DNA of 64,000 nt from Isoetes taiwanensis (Eukaryota; Streptophyta; Lycopodiopsida; Isoetales; Isoetaceae). Every line of letters begins with the position of its first letter. Position 1 is the stretch's first letter. Made by a program: the position numbers and the translations under genes. The DNA lies in assembly GCA_021234155.1 (NCBI GenBank), contig JAJEKV010000047.1, forward strand, positions 8,224,033-8,288,032. Direction: 5' to 3'. This document shows, one piece after another, positions 53,782 through 64,000 of the stretch. The notes below the pieces were generated by a model. It was not told the origin of the DNA and made no database searches. It saw only the letters and a program-made list of their open reading frames with translations.

Positions 53782-56700
53782 CGATTGATGGATAGAAGGG
53801 AGAACTAGGGCAAAGAACGGCGACTGTGGTCTAGGGTTTGTTGTGGCAGCAAAAGGACTATGGCAGATTCGAGCCTACAACCCAGGTTTCCGTCAAATCC
53901 CAGCACGGTTCACATACATGTGGCTACATTTATTCATATAAAAAGCTGTGAGTTTGAAATGCCAACCCTTTTTTATGGATTTGACTCGGCTTCTTGGTAA
54001 GCCGAATTTTAGAAGCATCTCGAACCTGCATCGCTTGAGAGTCTGCCAAGTCTGCTAAAACCAACGAACGGAAGGTATGATATGTTTTTCTTTTGGTTCT
54101 GTTTCATTTCGTGAAAGATCTGTGAGCAAGGGAAACCATAAGTTGAATTTGCCATCGTAACGGCAAATGGGCTTGAATGACATTGTGAAGCAAGAATTTG
54201 AATAATACGTCTGAAGGAGCTGCGATGACTTCAAGAAATAGGTATGTTTCTGGGATTTGTTTTTTGTAATTTGCTCTTTGATTTCAATTTGTCCATAATA
54301 GGTTGGTTATCTTTGTTCAACGCTCTGTACGATGAAGATGGGATTTGGGATATTAAAATCATGAACGGCAGTGATTATTTCATAAAATATCATCTGAACT
54401 TTTCTCTAAACTTGACTCCGGAGTTCCAGCACGTAATCCACCATAATGACCACTACTGCATAGAAGGCAAAACAGGCAATGAACAGCCAAATCTTAATTA
54501 ATCTTTCTTAATTTGTTTTACTGAAATTTATTTCAGCATGTAAGTCTAGAAATGCCATAGGATGCCAGAGGATTGAGCCCATTTTAGACCTAGAATGTTG
54601 CAGATGCTCGCATCAAGGCCATGGTTGCCTCAAAACAGGTAAGTAAGTTTTGGGTTTATATTTCGGATTTGCATCAGAACATATAATGGAATAAAGGAAA
54701 TTCTTGCAGGGGCTGATCGACCATTTAAGAGCACTATTAGTGGTGATGTGCGATACTTATACCTATTTTGGTAATCTTTGTCTTTACCCTTTTTTTTTGC
54801 ATTTAGTTAAATCGTACAGTACATGGAAACTTCATAACGGCATTGCCCTGTATTTCTTGAAGTGTAGAATGCCATGTGCAGATAGAGCTCCTAGAAGCTT
54901 GGTGTTGCTCGCATTTTTGGCATGTCCAACTATCCAAACAGGTATTTAATAATCCAGCCATGAATAGAAACAGAGTAGAATATTGCAAGCCATTTCCTAC
55001 TTGCCGATAGGTGCATATATAATCATGTTGAACGTCGTGTTGATTTAAACTACTCCATATTTTCTGCATGGTAATATTATGCTGGTTCCAGAAGGTCTCC
55101 AGGTCTGAACTGTAGATATCTAATACCATCTGGCATCTTAAAATTCAAATATTTATTGGAAATAGATTTAAATAGAATATGGCAACACTTTAAATGAACT
55201 TTTGAGTGACAAATTTTCGAACAAATGTAATTCTAATATTCATATTTTGTGAAGCCATATTTGGCAAGGCAATGAAACTGCCAGGATCAAAACTATAATA
55301 GCCCGAAGTGACATGGCATGCACTGCAAATCCATCACCATTACTGTGAATAGACATGTCAGCCATCTAAACTTCTAAGGGGAGGTAAGTAGGTCATTCAT
55401 GTATATCCTGGAAGTCTATGTATTGTTCTGTACATAGACTTATGTTCTGTATATGGAAACCATAGTACTGTTCTAAATTATTGCACTGATACCTTTATCC
55501 ATATAAATGCTACATGTTTGCTTTCAAGATGGAGGCAATGTGCTTACTGTTTTGATTAATAATATTGACAGGATTTAGGCGAGACTTAATCAGGTTGCAA
55601 TCAGACTTAATCAGGTTGCAATCGTACGAAAAATATCTAATTAAGAAGTTGATTATTCTTAATGTTCTGATGTTCCCATGCCAACTAAGCTTTTGATGAG
55701 ATTAGCCACTTTTTGTTTGGAGCAATTTCAACAAGGAACTTAGGCTTGCAGTTTTAAATATGGACAAGGGCAAGTTGGAGGGCACAAATGTTCCATGAAA
55801 TTGTCTTAGTTATAAGTTACTATTTAGTGCATTTCTTTCATATAATCAAAACATTAAACCACAAAATGTCTTTATGTATATGCTAAACGAACATGATGTT
55901 CATGGATATCTGTTACATGTTGGAATATCTTTTATAGATTACAAACTTAAGCCCCAGTGTCAGATTAATGCCTAATGCAATTCTTCTTTTCTGGATCCAA
56001 TTCATCTCACTTGCAATTTTTTTTTTCCATTCTAGCACCATCTTGCAATGTATATTTGGCAATACATCAAGAACTTATTTCGTTGGGATAATCTCATAGA
56101 TGAATCTCACATGGAGTGCCCACATGGAAAATCTCATAGATGAATATCACATGGAGTAAAAGAGACATTTGCTGTCCAATATCATATGTTCTTGAAGGGG
56201 ATAAAAGTGGACCAATTGTAAAAGGATTATAGATCATGGTGTAAAATAACCTTGCATTAATAGGCAATGTTGAAAAGTAAAAGCAAATTGTGGGAAGCAA
56301 AGGTTTAACACAAATTGAACAAAAATCATACATGTTATATACATGGGAAAAAAGGTGCTTTTGAGATTGCTTGGTGTTCTTCAAACCACTAGCTATACGT
56401 TGTAGCCTTCTTTTGATAAAAATCTTATTTTGCGGGGAATGCTCTTTTCCAAGAGTTTGTTTTAAGGAGACTAACACCATATATGCATGCTACTTTCGAC
56501 CTTTTTTTTTATACTGCCAAGCAACCAAGAATTACACACATCACTGACAAAAGGACTTAAAGCACATGTGCTTCATTCTAGGGTTGCTTATGTTTCAAAT
56601 GTACAATTTATGATGTGACATCTTGCTCTTAATGCATAACAATAGCATTTACAATGTGCAATAGTTTGAGCTATTTTAAAAAATTTCCAATGGAAGCCCA

Positions 56701-57671
56701 GCAATAAACCATCAATATGGAACATGAATATTTTCTATGGATGTACAAAACGATGTTGAGAAATTTTAACATGATTTGCACAAGTTCAGGATTCTCTTGC
56801 AAAGTAGTCTCATACAACTATTGATGCACACAATGTAAAAATTACGTATGTATGTTAACGCCGCCTCCCTACATTGGCACTACAATTCAATTACAAGGAA
56901 GGAGGGGAAATAAAACAAATTCTAACTTTTATAGGGAAACTTTAAAGATGCTTTTTTTGGTGTTCTTTTGAGCGAAGGAACATTCAGCTTCACCTTCATA
57001 AATTCTTCTCGATCTTAAAAATGATCACATACCGCACCACATCCTGATGCAAATTAATATTTCCATGATGTTTTACCTCAACATAATCAAAATATATGAA
57101 ATATTGAATTGCAAGATTGTGTTTAATAGTAGAAGATGCGGAGCTAACCTACACAGTTCTTACAATTACAACCTTCATGTCTACTTTTTGTAATGGTTTA
57201 GGTAGGATGCTAATTTGCACATTCTTATTGGTTCTATCTAAAGCCAATCGTGTGTTAGCTTTGTATCTTTTACATCTATAATTTTCTGCCCTTTAGATTG
57301 AAATCTTTAACAATTATATACGTTGTACCTTTTTAGCCAACACATTGTTAAACATTACACTATGGAAGCAAACTAATGTTCCTCATGCTTGAATTGCCTT
57401 ACTATAATCACATACAAAGCCGATTGCAACCTGTCACAATACCCTACAACTCAACTTTAAGGAAAATACAAAGCCTCTGCCTGCTACCGAGTGCTCCTGT
57501 CTGCCTGTTTACCCAGACAATGACCTCAGAATGACAACTTACATACAAATTAAAGTTGCCATCTACTGCATTTCGAACATAAGAACTTGCTCAAACAACC
57601 ACTAATGTTTTTCATGCTTGAACTCCCTTAGTATAATCACACATAAAGCCCACCAACGGTGGGCAATTTTC
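53782..57671. other. Non-coding with some splice-like signals
   Basis: Acceptor TGTCCATAATAG|G near 54,300, donor CAACAG|GTAAGTAAG-like (AAACAG|GTAAGT) near 54,640 and acceptor ATTCTTGCAG|G near 54,709 suggest exons of an untranslated or dead transcript. No conserved protein is readable; the frame 54,244-54,501 is uncertain. Small direct repeats occur at 55,578-55,620 and 56,089-56,157, and a diverged pair of CATGCTTGAATTGCCTTACT-type blocks at about 57,380 and 57,610. Confidence 0.35.
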
Positions 57672-58330
57672 TAGTACTTCTATAAAAAACAGCCACTTAA
57701 AAACTACACCTACTTAAAAACCATACTTACTTTAAAAAAAAACTACACCACCTCAAAAAACCATACTTACTTTAAAAAACAACTACTTAAAAAGTATACC
57801 TAGTTATATAAACCACACCTAAAAAAATCATACTTCCTTAAAAATAGCTTCTTAAAAACTACACCACTTCAAAAAACCATACTTTATTAAAAAATAGCCA
57901 CTTAAAAACTACACCCGCTTATAAACCACACTTCAAAAAACCTTACTTCTTTAAAAAATAGCTATTTAAAAACTACACCCACTTATAAAGGACACCTCAA
58001 AAAACAACACCTCGATTGAAAAAAATTATACCACTTTAGAAAAACCATACTTCCTTAAAAAATAACCACTTAAAAACTATACCTCCTTATAAACCACACT
58101 TAAAAAAACTATACTTCCATAAAAAATGACTACTTAAAACTACACCTAGTTATAAACTACACCTCAAAAAACAACACCTTCTTAAAAACAACACCCCCTC
58201 AAAAAAATAAGCAACACTTCTTTTAAAAAAACAACACCTAAAAAAAAGACCACATCTTCAAAAAAAAAAAAACTATAGCTCCATAAAAAAAACTACACCG
58301 CCTCCTTAATAAACCACACCTCCACATAAC
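57672..58330. repeat. AAAAACTACACC / AAAAACCATACTT simple array
   Basis: Irregular units of 12-35 bp: CTTAAAAACTACACC, CTTATAAACCACACC, TCAAAAAACCATACTTCCTT and AAAAATAGCC. There are no guanine-rich units, giving an extreme strand asymmetry (A and C on the plus strand). The same words flank the satellite at 53.3 kb. Confidence 0.85.
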
Positions 58331-58835
58331 CACATGTAGATTTTTTGGAACGACGACATGTGGTCTTTTTGTTACTGTTGTTTTTAGGTATGGACCCAGA
58401 ATTGGGGTGGTTGTGACTGCTATTGGCCTACAGGATCATAGTACGTCAGTACTTACAAAATAATTTAGACATTGTGGTTATAGGGACCATCCCCTTTAAA
58501 AGAACGCTATTCATCTCGGCATAAGGAATGGCAATGTTCCGATTATAGCTGAAGGTGAACGCGTTTTATGATACCTATATAAGCACAATTTCATTATAAT
58601 GGGAATTATTTTAGTAAACTGGACTTTTTTTATTGTAGATCTTATGCAGGGGTTGTATACACGTGTACAGTACTCGTGTATCATAGACCTTATGCAGGGG
58701 TACCCATGTATCATACATATGAATATTTAGAAAACATATTAACACGGTATCATATACCAACTTCCAAACACAATATGTATGATAGATAGAAAAGGTTACT
58801 AGAGACCATGGTAGTATGTCCCTAGTAACCTTCCC
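58331..58835. other. No gene seen
   Basis: Includes two diverged words ATCTTATGCAGGGGTTGTAT and ACCTTATGCAGGGGTACCCA, and the C-rich CCCCTTCCCCTTCCCC at the 3' end of the next gene. Confidence 0.5.
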
Positions 58836-59428
58836 CTAGGTTCCCCTTCCCCTTCCCCTGCGAGGTGTAACCCACGCAGCTGGGTTAGGAACCCAGAGCT
58901 CATGCGTATCCCAGCCTGATTCTTCCCACCATATTAAGTACCTAGTCATTGCAAAAAGTAATTCCACAGGATGATACTCACAGAAGAAGAGTGGACCCAA
59001 CTCCACAAAGTTGTTGTACTCACGGTAGTACGTGGCAATAAGGCCATACATCTGTCCCTTACTAATTTCATGAATGACCTCTGGTATGTATTGATCTACA
59101 GAGTGCACAAAATAACCAGAACAAAGCAGAGCCCTCAACTGTTGTAGCATCTCATCCAGATGAGGAGGGGGTTCAAGAATTCCCATAATGCAAGTCTCCT
59201 ATAGCATTCAGTTGGATTAATTTTCATTAGTGGCTCATGACCACAATCAAATCGCTCCAGAATAAAGTTGATCAACTCCCTTGCAAGCTCCTTGGTGGGA
59301 CTGTGGCGCAACCTCCACTCCAAGAAATGGTCAAATAACTCATCCTGATCAGGCCGCACAGAATGCCTGGGGCATGCTTGCAGGGCTTCTGGAGTAGCCC
59401 AGGGAGGATTGGGTCGGAGATTAATCAT
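58836..59428 (-). CDS. Unknown protein, about 200 residues, one frameshift
   Basis: From ATG at 59,428 the frame reads MINLRPNPPWATPEALQACP, then DQDELFDHFLEWRLRHSPTK and ELARELINFILERFDCGHEP. Near 59,190 the frame must move by one base (ECYRRLAL|MGILEPPPHLDE), then runs YIPEVIHEISKGQMYGLIAT, LLFAMTRYLIWWEESGWDTH and VPNPAAWVTPRRGRGRGT to the stop at 58,836. The composition is strongly protein-like, mostly helical, tryptophan-rich, with a basic RGRGRG tail. The upstream extension through the GGAGCAA repeat is repeat-encoded, so I prefer the ATG after it. No family recognised. Divergent from the 79-codon ORF, with direct repeats between them. The frameshift suggests decay or an assembly slip. 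Confidence 0.5.
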
Positions 59429-59469
59429 TTGCAAGGCCAAACAAGGAGCAAGTATCACCGAACACGGAG

Positions 59470-59605
59470 CAAAAAACAAGAGATGCGAGGAACACGGAGC
59501 AAGGAGCAAGGAGCAAGGAGCAAGGAGCAAGGAACAAGGAACAAGGAGCAAGGAACAGGTGCAAGGAGCAAGGAGAATGAAGAAAGGAATATGGAGCAAA
59601 GAACA
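59470..59605. repeat. GGAGCAA/GGAACAA simple tandem repeat
   Basis: About twelve 7-bp units (AGGAGCA, AGGAACA) in tight array at 59,500-59,575, looser outside. On the minus strand it reads as CSLLLAPCSLLLAPCS, giving a misleading hydrophobic extension of the neighbouring gene. Confidence 0.9.
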
Positions 59606-59692
59606 CGGAGCACACAAGGTGAGAAGGAGCAGTTTACTAAATTCGTAGGTGAGAAGTGAAAGCAAGGTGAAAGAATTTTATAGCTGTGGATC

Positions 59693-59766
59693 CAATAATC
59701 CTGAAGTATTATACAAATAATGCTGAAGTATTATACCAATAACGCTGAAGTATTATACCAATAATG
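59693..59766. repeat. Three 22-bp direct repeats (iteron-like)
   Basis: CTGAAGTATTATACCAATAA recurs at 59,701, 59,723 and 59,745, exactly 22 bp apart with minor changes, and a partial fourth ATAATGGTAC follows. It sits between two divergent ORFs and just upstream of a TATA box. Similar words (AAGTATTATAGC, GAAGTATTACATC) occur beyond the small ORF at 60,211 and 60,231. Confidence 0.85.
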
Positions 59767-59776
59767 GTACAAGGAC

Positions 59777-59784
59777 TATAAAAG
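59777..59784 (+). promoter_or_regulatory. TATA box of the small ORF
   Basis: TATAAAAG lies 43 bases before the ATG at 59,820, a good distance for a start site plus a very short leader. Confidence 0.5.
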
Positions 59785-59819
59785 CAGCTCCATTCGGTGG
59801 TAGAAGTCATTCATCTCCC

Positions 59820-60059
59820 ATGGATTATCTGCCTACTCGTCCAGATCACATCGAGACCATTAGTTGCTCCATGAGCTACAATGATCTTATTGGATGCGTA
59901 CTAAGAGGTATTCTCCTCGATCCCTACCTGCAATCCAAAGCTAATGGTCGTGAATATGATTGCCTCGGGCTTCATCGTGTTGTGATCCACCTTGTTTGGC
60001 TTCCTGAGCGCCATTCCTACGAGCTGAATGGGATCACCTTAGCAGAGGTTGATGAGTGA
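59820..60059 (+). CDS. 79-residue ORF, unknown function
   Basis: Reads MDYLPTRPDHIETISCSMSY, then NDLIGCVLRGILLDPYLQSK, ANGREYDCLGLHRVVIHLVW and LPERHSYELNGITLAEVDE. The start sits in a good plant context (CTCCCATGG), just after a TATA box and three 22-bp repeats. The acidic tail and mixed hydrophobic core look like a small folded protein. No domain is recognised. Related repeat words on both sides suggest it belongs to one unit, perhaps an accessory gene of the transposase-like element at 60.35-62.4 kb, which faces it. Its coding status rests on composition and promoter-like context only. Confidence 0.45.
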   Translation: MDYLPTRPDHIETISCSMSYNDLIGCVLRGILLDPYLQSKANGREYDCLGLHRVVIHLVWLPERHSYELNGITLAEVDE

Positions 60060-60349
60060 TCATTGATTGTATGTCATCAATAATATGTGCACTCATGTGT
60101 GTGCATCAGATGTAATGATGTGTAAGCACCTACTAAAGATGTAAGGATGGATAAGCATAATGAATACTATTTGATGTATCGAACCTGAGTATCAATTGTC
60201 CAAAATGCTTAAGTATTATAGCAAAATATTGAAGTATTACATCAAAAATAGTAACTAAATATAGCTATTGATGCATTACCATTATAGCAAGAGAAATTAC
60301 ATATATGATTATCGAGAACATGACTGAGATTGAGAGCCTTTAACTAATG
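60060..60349. other. 3' flank of the small ORF with iteron-like words
   Basis: Contains CTTAAGTATTATAGC (60,209) and TTGAAGTATTACATC (60,229), 20 bp apart, echoing the 22-bp repeats upstream. No gene. Confidence 0.5.
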
Positions 60350-62390
60350 CTATGTCCCCCCACGTGTCAACAATGTATTTTGGAATCTGAATAGGCTTCG
60401 GTCTTTTGCCATTTGCATCCCACGCATATGTATAGCATCTAACTTCTCATACCTTGATGGATCTGATGGATTGGGTCTCCAACATTTAGTTAAGCAACCT
60501 ATATAGTCACGACCAACAGGCATCCACCATGATACATAAATATGACCATAATTGGTAGACTCTGGATCCAAGATGGCATCTTCTTCTGTGTAGCCCAACC
60601 ACATTGGAGTTTCATCGTCTCCAGGTCGGACTAAAACAAATATATTTTTCGTAACATGCGCATGAGAACACTGGACGCCTATCTGCTGACCCACAATACG
60701 AAGGCAAAGGTCTTACAAGCACGACGGCTTCATCGACCTCTGGAGTAAAGACAGAGCTTGTAGAGGTTCTTGCCTTGTATGCAACCAAAAGTTATCATTT
60801 TGAAGTCGTCCTGGAGATACATCTTCCAAACATAAAAGAATCTCGGTCCAGTAATCCATAGTTGCCTTGTACTGTCATGCAAACACACTCTCTTCTTGGT
60901 TTTTGCCGAAGGAGTTCCATAATGCTATGTATTTGCTGATGTTGTCTGCCAGGCCAGGGAGATCTTTCAATGTCTTCCTTGGATGGATATTTTTAGGCAC
61001 CCCTATTGGTAACGTTGGCTCACCATTTTCATCCTCCTTCAACATTCTTATTCCTTTTTCTGGAATCCACTCTTTATGGGTTGGCCGCATCTTATACTGC
61101 ATAATGGGCCATTTCTCATCCATTTTAAATCGGAATAGTAATGGGTCGGTATGGCCTGTTAGGCGTTGCCCTTTATCAGCGATATATCCCTAGATAAATC
61201 CTTTCCAATCTGGAACCTCATCCACAAAATATGGAACAGGGGACTTTGCATTGCACTTGCTAAACAAATAAAGCAACTTAGGCAAAGTTAGAGCATCCGA
61301 TGAACATATATCTATTTTTATTTTGACCTGATGCATTATCCAACTGCAAATAGAGATTTTGAGGAAGAGGATTGAACCCTTCTAAGTCGGCACTAGAAGA
61401 TGAAGGCATCATCTCTTGTGTCTGCGCTAGATTATGCTGCAGTGGTCGAGTGTCTTTTACGGCTTGCATCGATTTGCAATTTGTAGTTTTGCTTCTACAC
61501 AGATCACCACACTTGTCTTCGTCTGGCAACTCAAGATAGTGTAGGATCCTAGAAAGTGATCCAACATGAAAGTTTGAGTCATCTTTCCAAAGACCAAGAG
61601 AGAAATAACCATAAGCCCATCCACCATGACCATGTGTCAATGCACCCGTCAAACTGCTCTTTAAGCGATCCCCTCTCCAAATAGACTTTGCAAGATGATG
61701 AGTGTTTTGAACTGATCTATCTTGTCATGTATTATGCAAAGGTGACTTTCTGGTGAATGATGTGATAATGCACGCCAATGCAAATATTGACTCCTATAGG
61801 AACGTTGTTCCAACATATGTGCCCGCCGTTGAATTGAGACGTTGCGCCTCTCCCTTGTATCTTTCATTTTTTCCAATTTCTGCTTGATGACAACACATAT
61901 GTTACACTTGAAGAATGCTGTATTTTTTGCTATGCTGACGTCTGGAAACTCTTTCTTCCAAATATTGTAAAAAGAGGGCAATGTTACACTCTTTCCTGTC
62001 AATTCTTCCACCACGGCACCCACTTCCTTATGCATGCTCTTCCTTAAGAGCTTGACCTCAGGTTTTCCTATGTCGATCACCCCCAGCATCTTCCACCAAT
62101 TCCTGCTCATACTGAAGAAGATGCAGACGGGGAGAGTGAGGCTATGATAGAAAAACTCTTTTGCAACAGATTCATGTACAGTTGGCAAGGTTTGCTCGGA
62201 GAAATCATAATGAGAAGTCAGTTGAGTCCCGCAACCAGGTCCTACGGTAACCTCATGGAGGAGCTCGTACAGCCAGGTACAGGAGTGTTTGATTACTTCT
62301 CTTGTGGTGCTTTTGGCAGAGTTGCATTGATTCATAAAAGATTCTGCATCGTGTTCGAACATGATCTGGTCAAACAGCAGTGCTTGAAGG
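60350..62390 (-). pseudogene. DUF7869-type transposase-like gene, broken
   Basis: Reading down the minus strand: an N-terminal part (FEHDAESFMNQCNSAK) and then a zinc-like segment FFKCNICVVIKQKLEK. These are followed by a helical basic stretch and LCIIHDKIDQFKT, matching the family's DxMDQxK motif. A frameshift near 61,655 leads into SLTGALTHGHGGWAYGYF. Then NLYLQLDNASGQNKNRY is the hallmark of DUF7869 proteins, which probably have an RNase H-like DDE fold. Directly after NRYMF the frame is lost, and the next homologous piece, VPYFVDEVPDWKGFI, resumes only about 90 bases later. The usual GHTHEDID segment is therefore missing. An in-frame stop follows (GFI*GYIADKG), then KMDEKWPIMQYKM, a second stop and the C-terminal NYGHIYVSWWMPVGRDYIGC. 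Inactive as it stands. Confidence 0.7.
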
Positions 62391-62503
62391 GGATTCTTGG
62401 TAGGCTAGATCGTGTGCTCAATCCTACCCTTGTTGCAGTCCCTGTGTCCCAGTAGCAAGGTGCTCTTCCTGGAGTTGAGGAACATGCAGAAACAGGCTAA
62501 GTA

Positions 62504-62689
62504 TTGAAATCACCTGAGATTCCTGATGTCGACTACGATGCTATTAAAGATGCTAAGTTCGACCTCGACAATCTCGATGTAACTGACCTTACTACCCATG
62601 TTTTTCATTTTGATACCATCAACGGTGTCGGGCCATCTAATCCTATTGCTAGCACTGAGGAGCCTGATACAGCGGAGAAAGACTTGTAA
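62504..62689 (+). CDS. Acidic C-terminal-like ORF, unknown
   Basis: An open stretch of 61 codons reading KSPEIPDVDYDAIKDAKFDL, then DNLDVTDLTTHVFHFDTING and PIASTEEPDTAEKDL, then TAA. It is very acidic and protein-like, but has no ATG at its start. It is therefore more likely a terminal exon or the tail of a broken gene than a complete gene. It lies upstream of, and divergent from, the transposase-like pseudogene. No family recognised. Confidence 0.3.
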   Translation: MKSPEIPDVDYDAIKDAKFDLDNLDVTDLTTHVFHFDTINGVGPSNPIASTEEPDTAEKDL

Positions 62690-62759
62690 ATTGTATATCT
62701 CAAATGTAAATATAATATTTCTTGTATATAAATTTATCGAGCTCATATATTGCTCATGT

Positions 62760-62916
62760 CTCCAAGTATCGGTGGACATGTTCATAACTATAATTTTTGC
62801 ACTGTCATGTTTCTCTAAGTGTCGATGGATATGTTCTTAATGGTCATTTCTGCACTGTCATGTTTCTCTAATTGTCAGTGGATATGTTCTTAATTGTAAT
62901 TTCTGAATTGTTATAT
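62760..62916. repeat. Three-copy imperfect repeat, 53-bp period
   Basis: GATATGTTCTTAATxGTxATTTCTGxAxTGTCATGTTTCTCTAA units; TTCTCTAA starts at 62,811 and 62,864, and a diverged third copy follows. Confidence 0.85.
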
Positions 62917-63384
62917 TTTTAATGGCGCCAAATAATGGCATTTTTTATGCACAAATAAACAAAATGGCGCCATAATAGCTCAAAAATTAGTCAGAAAACA
63001 GACTAGAAAACAATTTCGTCCCTAACTGGATTCACGAAATTTTCTATTTTAATGAAATTTTGCTTATATGGCCATCCCCATTCCTAGAATGCATCTAGCC
63101 CCACCCCCCTGCATGACCCCTGCCGAATCTAGCGCTCAAATGCTTACCGTCGGAGTTGGAGTCGATGGCATCGTGGATGGTTCAAACCTGGCATTGTCGC
63201 CTAAATTCTGGGTAAGCCTTATCGAGATCCGCCTTAAGAACCCAAGTAGCATCTTCCGTTGGTAAGTGCTTCCACTTAACCTAGAGACCTAAAGACCTCC
63301 TAGGATTAGAGATGTCTCTAGTTAGATCCCTTAATACCCAATAATTGCGGCCTGTGCGCAAGAGCCAACCTGGCTGGGGATGCT
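62917..63384. other. No gene seen
   Basis: Doubled AATGGCGCCA/AAATGGCGCCATAAT words (62,923 and 62,963) make a short palindrome-bearing repeat. The frame 63,068-63,265 has no motif. Confidence 0.45.
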
Positions 63385-63952
63385 ATGATGTGGTTCAGCA
63401 CCAAATAACGTGTATGATGGTGAATCGGGGGTGGGGTCTTGCCTAGCGCGGCTACAGGACTCCTATAGTGTGCTAGGCTTATAACGGGTCACTGTGGGTA
63501 GGCCGGGTATGGGTCTGACACTCTCTGGGTCGGAGGGTGGGAGCCTATATGGCCGCCCTGGGCTCGAATGGGTTGGTGAGCTGACCTTTAGATTTAGGAG
63601 TAAGTCGTGTACGGATGCGGGGGTCACTGAGGGGGCACGTCTTCTCTAGCACACCCAGGGATCCGTCATACTCGGGGAGGAGACGCCTCTTTGACCTGCC
63701 TCATCGGACCGGGGAGATGTAACCCGGAGTAAAGGGTGATTCCTTGGGATTGCGTCTCCGGAGGGCTACAAGCACGTCATATCATGATTCAGCCTATCTG
63801 CAAAGTGTGCACAGGAGGGGCGGATGGAGTGGACTACCCTAGCCATTGTCTTTTGCCAGCCAACGCCATGTTATACTTCCGTCTGTTAATATCTTGAGAC
63901 CCTGGCCGTCAGTTGATCCCTTGGAGTCTGAGCCCGGGGTAGTGCCCTGTTA
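63385..63952 (-). mobile_element. Dispersed element, copy B (uninterrupted)
   Basis: The reverse complement aligns with 43,745-44,590. It lacks the roughly 290-base insertion, joining CCTCCCCGAGTATGACGG-type sequence directly to CTCAGTGACCCCCGCATCC. Shares TTGCAGATAGGCTGAA, GGTAGTCCACTCCATCC and TGTCAGACCCATACCCGG. No coding frame seen; the element may continue past the window end. Confidence 0.8.
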
Positions 63953-64000
63953 TTGTGTTATTTCATGTTGTTATGGACATATTGTCTTCCCCATGATGAT

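Noticed and set aside
59135-59665. 176-codon version of the 58.8-kb gene starting at 59,665
   Set aside because: The extra N-terminus is the GGAGCAA tandem repeat read backwards (LLAPCS repeats); the internal ATG at 59,428 is the more natural start.

Overview
The window looks like nuclear DNA of a seedless vascular plant, most likely a fern. The sequence is AT-rich, repeat-dense and gene-poor. It carries long intronless PLS-class pentatricopeptide (PPR) genes that end in CSCGDMW rather than the usual CSCGDYW. A decayed paralogue has KPAIA where flowering-plant proteins have the PG box. From memory of the literature, KPAxA and altered C-termini mark the DYW:KP group of editing factors, found in hornworts, lycophytes and ferns and linked to U-to-C organellar RNA editing. 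The lineage is inferred from these proteins only.

Layout. 0.3-1.8 kb: satellite array of about 206-bp higher-order units. 1.8-7.0 kb: decayed sequence with two related hairpins, broken minus-strand coding remnants and a CACCACATGTGG-type minisatellite. 7.1-10.5 kb: a heavily frameshifted DYW:KP PPR pseudogene (+). 12.7-14.35 kb: a tandem duplication of about 816 bp, each copy holding the same two exons (-). 14.65-15.57 kb: a four-unit polyubiquitin pseudogene (-) with its TATA box. 19.3-21.2 kb: a probable LTR, a primer-binding site and a decayed interior. 26.2-29.8 kb: the best gene in the window, a nine-triplet PPR-DYW:KP protein (-) split by one frameshift into two open frames that overlap at TAATG. 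30.2-49.7 kb: mainly non-coding DNA with MITE-like inverted repeats, tRNA-derived SINE-like elements, dispersed repeats and minisatellites. 49.7-53.2 kb: a 3.4-kb satellite of 19-bp monomers, the same family as the first array but inverted, containing a 1.27-kb higher-order duplication. 53.6 kb: a 170-bp MITE with perfect 33-bp arms. 57.7-58.3 kb: an A/C-rich simple array. 58.8-62.7 kb: a cluster with an unknown protein of about 200 residues (-), three 22-bp direct repeats plus a TATA box before a divergent 79-codon ORF (+), and a broken DUF7869-type, transposase-like gene (-). 63.4-63.95 kb: an inverted copy of the repeat at 43.7-44.6 kb.

No operon-like or pathway logic links these genes. 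The PPR proteins would act in mitochondria or plastids as RNA editing factors. The 58.8-62.7 kb cluster is the best candidate for an undescribed mobile system, because a transposase-like gene, two unrecognised ORFs and repeated short motifs lie together there; that grouping is inference. All calls come from reading the sequence by eye; no database search was run.
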